A stretch of DNA of 64,000 bases from Sipunculus nudus (Eukaryota > Annelida > Sipuncula > Golfingiida > Sipunculidae). Both the position numbers and the translations under genes were made by a program. Positions 63,201-64,000 of this stretch are shown piece after piece. Position 1 is the first letter of the stretch, and each line of letters starts with the position of its first letter. Below the pieces are notes generated by a model, which saw only the letters and a program-made list of their open reading frames with translations, was not told the DNA's origin and did no database searches. Location: the NCBI GenBank assembly GCA_026874595.1, contig CM049319.1, forward strand, positions 16,149,601 to 16,213,600. The letters are read 5' to 3'.

Positions 63201-63912
63201 TTTCTTTTCTTGAAGAAGTCAAAATCTATTAACTAAACCTCTATTTAATCACTTGGAATTCTTGTGTTTGCACTCATATTAGGGCAAGCTGAAAACATGC
63301 AGGGCAAGTGAAGCTAGATGTTACTTTCCCGACTGGAAAAACACTATAAAAAGTGCGTGTCAAGCTGTGATAAACTTGCCCACTTCGTTTACTTCCTTGT
63401 TAATATTTAGTAATCTCGATTAAAATTAATAAAACCGTGCAAAGCCGTCTGCTGACGACTAATTAATAAGTTAAACTGTAGTTAGTTAATAATTAATTCA
63501 TTTTTAATTTGTTATCGACTTATCAAATTATGAAGAAACTCATTTATATTTTCCGTGCTTATTTTAATTCCTACTGTTTTGTTTGATTTATTTTTTATTT
63601 CTATATTGGGATAAAGTTGGATCACATTAGGACTTCGGGCCCATTCACAATTCCACCGTTTGTTCAATAAAGGCCCAGCAACTACATCTGCGACTGGGTC
63701 AGCGAGGGACATTGACTGCACAAATTTATAATTACACCGTCGTCTTACAGATTTGTGGACATCGTGAGAAGTTTGACTTAATCAAAGATAAGGCAGTGAA
63801 CATGATGGGTGGATGTCGACAAATCTCAAACCTCCGAACGCCAGGAGAACTGATTATGTACGAATGGGACACGTGGAACAGTGTCCTCGGTGTATCGGTG
63901 GAATACGTCAAG
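35241..63912 (+). CDS. Integrin alpha subunit, 5' part (runs past the right edge)
   Basis: Heterodimeric adhesion receptor subunit at the plasma membrane; the N-terminus folds as a seven-bladed beta-propeller. Exons are 1A 35241-35416 or 1B 46034-46209, then 54874-55028, 57090-57187 and 63751-63912. Phases join without a break: exon 1 ends TG and exon 2 starts G, giving Trp in [11 protein letters not shown]; exon 2 ends with A, completed by AA in exon 3; exon 3 to 4 is phase 0. A signal peptide ([15 protein letters not shown]) is followed by [10 protein letters not shown], the usual FNLD mature start. Blade 1 has the FG-GAP pair [10 protein letters not shown] and LLVGAP. Blade 2 has YLGGSLTT...IIVICGHRE. 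N-glycosylation sites NWT and NRS are in exon 3. The blade 1/2 style recalls laminin-binding alpha subunits, but the subtype is uncertain. The remainder of the gene lies to the right. Confidence 0.9.
35833..35881. repeat. (AT)n microsatellite
   Basis: AT tract in duplication unit 1. Unit 3 lacks this ~240-bp block between 46560 and 46583. Confidence 0.9.
36116..37260. other. Between duplication units, no recognised gene
   Basis: AT-rich, with a TATA-type tract at 36190-36215. Nothing coding recognised. Formally intronic if exon 1A is used. Confidence 0.5.
39395..39690. repeat. Palindromic CCAGATC satellite, copy D1
   Basis: Tandem, partly inverted units built on GGCCAGCCCAGATCAAAATT and its near-complement AATTTTGATCTGGGCTGGTC, spaced about 40-45 bp. 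A unique tail follows to about 39955. The same block with tail recurs at 41456-42005. Confidence 0.85.
40490..40715 (-). pseudogene. LINE C-terminal remnant, antisense (copy in unit 2)
   Basis: Same sequence as 47118-47360 but with a ~37-bp internal deletion near 40565, and without the (ATT)n tail. Decayed zinc-knuckle end of a non-LTR retrotransposon reading on the minus strand. Confidence 0.6.
40998..41034. repeat. (AT)n microsatellite
   Basis: AT tract equivalent to 47657-47707 in unit 3. Confidence 0.9.
41380..41449. repeat. (AT)n microsatellite
   Basis: AT tract at the right end of unit 2, equivalent to 48054-48099. The D2 satellite joins directly to it. Confidence 0.92.
41456..42005. 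repeat. Palindromic CCAGATC satellite, copy D2 with tail
   Basis: Direct copy of 39395-39955, ending in the shared CAGTTTAGAATATGT, after which D1 continues with unique sequence but D2 passes into the LINE fragment. Confidence 0.85.
42006..43235 (+). CDS. 5'-truncated LINE reverse transcriptase, 409 aa open
   Basis: C-terminal part of a non-LTR retrotransposon ORF2. The palm motif [10 protein letters not shown] at residues 9-18 holds the catalytic Asp pair. [10 protein letters not shown] and YRYLGGVFT follow at about 45-90. The end carries a cysteine-histidine element C334-x2-C337...H350-x4-C355. The fingers and endonuclease are missing, so it cannot be a full polymerase. The uninterrupted 1.2-kb frame indicates a young insertion. 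Upstream of residue ~4 it joins satellite-tail DNA, so the nominal ATG is a junction effect. Clade not settled (Jockey/CR1-like C-terminus). Confidence 0.88.
   Translation: MSAQPLTMLMFADDIVCFGDTVGRLQNQIDKLEYFCNRYGMKLNVDKTKVVVFRNGGTLKKYEKWYYKGRKLEVVNSYRYLGGVFTSCLKWVEMEKHLVCQANKTVLMIRKFISDNKYITVKESFSLFDKMVVPVLSYGSELWGYKKQDKIEQVHNKFCKYILGIYSSSPNAAALGECGRFSLKIRFMLKCISYWVKLLRMENYRYPKRLYSKLHRLDELGKYTWATRVKNILFSIGFGYTWIFQDVGNINIFLSGFKQRLHDNERQEWTANIENNGRLKTYAIFKSLLNTELYLSAVPNKRYRICLARLRTSSHSLEVEVGRHKKIAWEERCCKFCLKHGESYIEDEFHFVIKCPLYISLREKYLSEFKDMSFVSLMSTTNYVTINKLSAFVYFAFVKRESILNDSLN
43236..43620 (+). mobile_element. 3' UTR and end of the LINE fragment
   Basis: AT-rich 3' UTR ending GGCCTTCATTTCCAGAATAA, then AG and an (AT)n tract. 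Duplication unit 3 starts at 43612-43620. The AT-type tail in place of poly-A is compatible with a microsatellite-tailed LINE or with insertion into an AT tract. Confidence 0.6.
44583..44681. repeat. (AT)n microsatellite
   Basis: About 98 bp AT tract at the position where unit 1 received an LTR. Confidence 0.95.
44939..45198. mobile_element. Inverted-repeat MITE with TTAA flanks, 260 bp
   Basis: Left end AACTAAGATTCCTTAGGTAC and reverse-complemented right end GCCAAGATTCCTTATGTACG share AAGATTCCTTA-GTACGGAATGC, with further internal matches (GGAATGCGTAT / AGAATGCGTGT). TTAA lies at both ends (44935-44938 and 45199-45202), as for piggyBac or Kolobok elements. In unit 1 only the left ~35 bp remains (34876-34910). 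Confidence 0.65.
46034..46209 (+). CDS. Integrin alpha first coding exon, copy B
   Basis: Signal peptide [15 protein letters not shown], then [10 protein letters not shown] and the first FG-GAP blade, with donor ATG|GTAGGA and the same phase as copy A. It is the copy nearest exon 2 (8.7 kb). An upstream in-frame ATG at 45968 would add 22 residues before the signal peptide. Copy A has an in-frame stop there, so 46034 is the preferred start. It has an extra unpaired-looking Cys at position 56 (KDGCKTW), Gly in copy A. Confidence 0.88.
47071..47119. repeat. (ATT)n microsatellite
   Basis: About 49 bp trinucleotide tract directly next to the antisense LINE remnant, which on the minus strand would be its (AAT)n 3' tail. 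Confidence 0.9.
47118..47370 (-). pseudogene. LINE C-terminal remnant, antisense (copy in unit 3)
   Basis: The minus-strand frame reads [18 protein letters not shown], then CLCN...CKNNSC and [11 protein letters not shown], the zinc-knuckle C-terminus (H-x4-C) of a mollusc-type non-LTR reverse transcriptase. No palm domain is present. The (AAT)n run that follows looks like its tail. Confidence 0.7.
47657..47707. repeat. (AT)n microsatellite
   Basis: AT tract in the tail block of unit 3. Confidence 0.92.
48054..48099. repeat. (AT)n microsatellite
   Basis: AT tract at the right end of unit 3. Confidence 0.92.
48224..48302. repeat. Third copy of the duplication tail block
   Basis: CTGTAACCTCAAAACGTGGT and GCCGTTTTCAGGTTTAATTT match 40850-40920 and 47510-47575. 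A short extra fragment outside unit 3. Confidence 0.8.
48382..48440. mobile_element. hAT-like MITE half (left end only)
   Basis: Starts CAGTGGCGGATCCAGAGG, same terminus as the elements at 14.9 and 30.5 kb. A poly-C run follows, and no right end was found nearby. Confidence 0.55.
48441..50285. other. Integrin alpha intron 1, no recognised exon
   Basis: Contains a GTCC-type repeat end at 48590-48670 (TTCCCCCGCCGTTAGGAGAG and CCGTTCGTCCGTCCCGC). Otherwise AT-rich, nothing coding. Confidence 0.5.
50288..50446. mobile_element. (AT)n tract and right-hand hAT-like MITE end
   Basis: AT tract 50288-50328, poly-C run 50394-50409, then CCTGGATCCGCCCCTG ending at about 50446, the reverse-complement terminus of the CAGGGGCGGATCC family. 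A matching left end is not visible. Confidence 0.55.
51313..52115 (+). mobile_element. Solo LTR, 803 bp
   Basis: Begins TGTTAC and ends GTAACA, with a 4-bp repeat AATA on both sides (51309-51312 and 52116-52119). It has a TATA box (GGTATATAAAGG near 51590) and a polyadenylation signal (GAAGAATAAATT near 51952) in the order U3-R-U5. No internal gag-pol is present on either side, hence a solo LTR. A partial inverted copy is at 34140-34583. The superfamily is unassigned. Confidence 0.7.
52225..52650. repeat. AACACAAG / CTTGTGTT array
   Basis: About 15-20 copies of the 9-mer TAACACAAG or its complement CTTGTGTTA in alternating orientation at ~20-30 bp spacing. There is no perfect period, and the stretch folds extensively on itself. 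Confidence 0.75.
52663..52718. repeat. (AT)n microsatellite
   Basis: AT tract next to the AACACAAG array. Confidence 0.92.
52870..54185 (+). repeat. Dispersed GTCC-repeat element, copy in integrin intron 1
   Basis: Left end GTCAACTGAGCTTTTGTGAT with GTCCGTC runs. Internal ACTGGTGGCGCCACTTACAT units and repeated AGGTCAAAGGTCAAGGTCAC. Right end TTCAGCTGAGCGCCGTGACC. The same head and tail frame the array at 57.8-61.4 kb. Confidence 0.65.
54205..54271. repeat. (ATT)n microsatellite
   Basis: About 67 bp ATT tract, with a shorter one at 54576-54600. The Asn-rich antisense frame is a repeat artefact. Confidence 0.93.
54874..55028 (+). CDS. Integrin alpha exon 2
   Basis: Acceptor CATGTTTTTCAG, donor CTAA|GTAAGC. 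It completes Trp from exon 1 and encodes [14 protein letters not shown]...GGLFACDV...MCREV, the end of blade 1 with the pair of cysteines typical of the first propeller blade. Confidence 0.92.
55029..57089. other. Integrin alpha intron 2
   Basis: Holds further units of the GGCGCCACC repeat family (55540-55760 and 56340-56740), a poly-G run at 56227-56242 and nothing coding. Confidence 0.6.
57090..57187 (+). CDS. Integrin alpha exon 3
   Basis: Acceptor GTTTTCCTACAG, donor GTG|GTAAGT. Encodes [20 protein letters not shown] and GEGIIV, start of blade 2, with N-glycosylation sequons NWT and NRS. Too short to stand out alone; phase and homology support it. Confidence 0.9.
57830..61430 (+). repeat. 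~350-bp diverged tandem array inside a GTCC-type element, integrin intron 3
   Basis: Units start at TAACAGGGCACAAATCGTAA-like words near 57915, 58211, 58559, 58911, 59250, 60117, 60455 and 60738. Each contains CTTCTAAC-TGACATCCAGGG, GAGCTATGGGGCTC, CAAAAGCTC-AGTATCTGAAT, GATCACCATGATTC and ACTGGTGGCGCCACCTGT. Spacing is about 300-350 bp, with shorter degenerate units at 59.4-59.8 and 60.9-61.2 kb. Heads (TTAGCTCAGCTGACTG-TC) occur at 57833, 59831 and 60040, tails (GAGCGTCATGACCCA-GG) at 60010 and 61390. Confidence 0.8.
61431..63750. other. Right part of integrin alpha intron 3
   Basis: No repeat family or exon recognised. Open frames of 60-98 codons (for example 61470-61766) match no family known to me and lack supporting splice context. 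Confidence 0.5.
63751..63912 (+). CDS. Integrin alpha exon 4
   Basis: Acceptor CGTCTTACAG, donor AAG|GTAACT, 54 codons, phase 0 on both sides. Begins [11 protein letters not shown], the position of the VCAHRW/VTCAHRY stretch of blade 2 in integrin alpha chains, followed by GGCRQISN, the GxCY-type segment. The next exon lies outside the window. Confidence 0.88.
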
Positions 63913-64000
63913 GTAACTGGATATAAAATAATACTTAGACATATTTAAATTAAAATGTCAATAATTTCATATAATAGTGATATGAAATATTCAATATCCA

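Overview
This window is animal nuclear DNA. It is AT-rich, intron-rich and full of microsatellites, DNA-transposon remnants, LINE fragments and GTCC-type dispersed repeats. The gene families (tetraspanins, integrin alpha) are metazoan. The repeat landscape resembles that of a marine mollusc, probably a bivalve, but this is inference. No prokaryotic operon, CRISPR array or complete viral genome is visible.

Three protein-coding genes can be built exon by exon with GT-AG boundaries and continuous phase. (1) A tetraspanin of the CD151/Tspan type on the plus strand has 8 coding exons from 3573 to 11336 and encodes 293 aa. (2) A paralogous tetraspanin on the minus strand has 8 coding exons from 23233 down to 13342 and encodes 298 aa. 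It has the same exon count and the same intron phases, and seven of its eight introns' flanking exons match in size closely. The two genes lie tail to tail, with about 2.0 kb between stop codons. (3) The 5' part of an integrin alpha subunit lies on the plus strand, running off the right edge. It has two near-identical candidate first exons (35241-35416 and 46034-46209), each encoding a signal peptide and the start of the beta-propeller, followed by exons at 54874-55028, 57090-57187 and 63751-63912.

Layout: 1-3.5 kb has no recognised gene. 3.5-11.3 kb is tetraspanin 1, with an RTE-like LINE relic, a pogo-like element and other inverted-repeat elements in its introns. 11.3-13.3 kb is the shared 3' interval. 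13.3-23.3 kb is tetraspanin 2, with a 43-bp minisatellite split by a hAT-like MITE. 23.3-32 kb is a repeat-rich intergenic stretch with a Helitron end, a TA-flanked MITE, a second hAT-like MITE and a SINE-like segment. 32-48 kb holds three diverged tandem copies of a segmental duplication, two of which keep the integrin first exon, plus a satellite and a LINE fragment. 48-64 kb is integrin intron sequence with a solo LTR, an AACACAAG-rich array, a dispersed GTCC-repeat element and a ~350-bp tandem array.

Functionally, CD151-type tetraspanins bind integrin alpha subunits, chiefly the laminin-binding ones, in vertebrates. Finding two of them next to an integrin alpha gene is the most interesting feature of the locus. 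Co-function here is inference from family knowledge and has not been shown.
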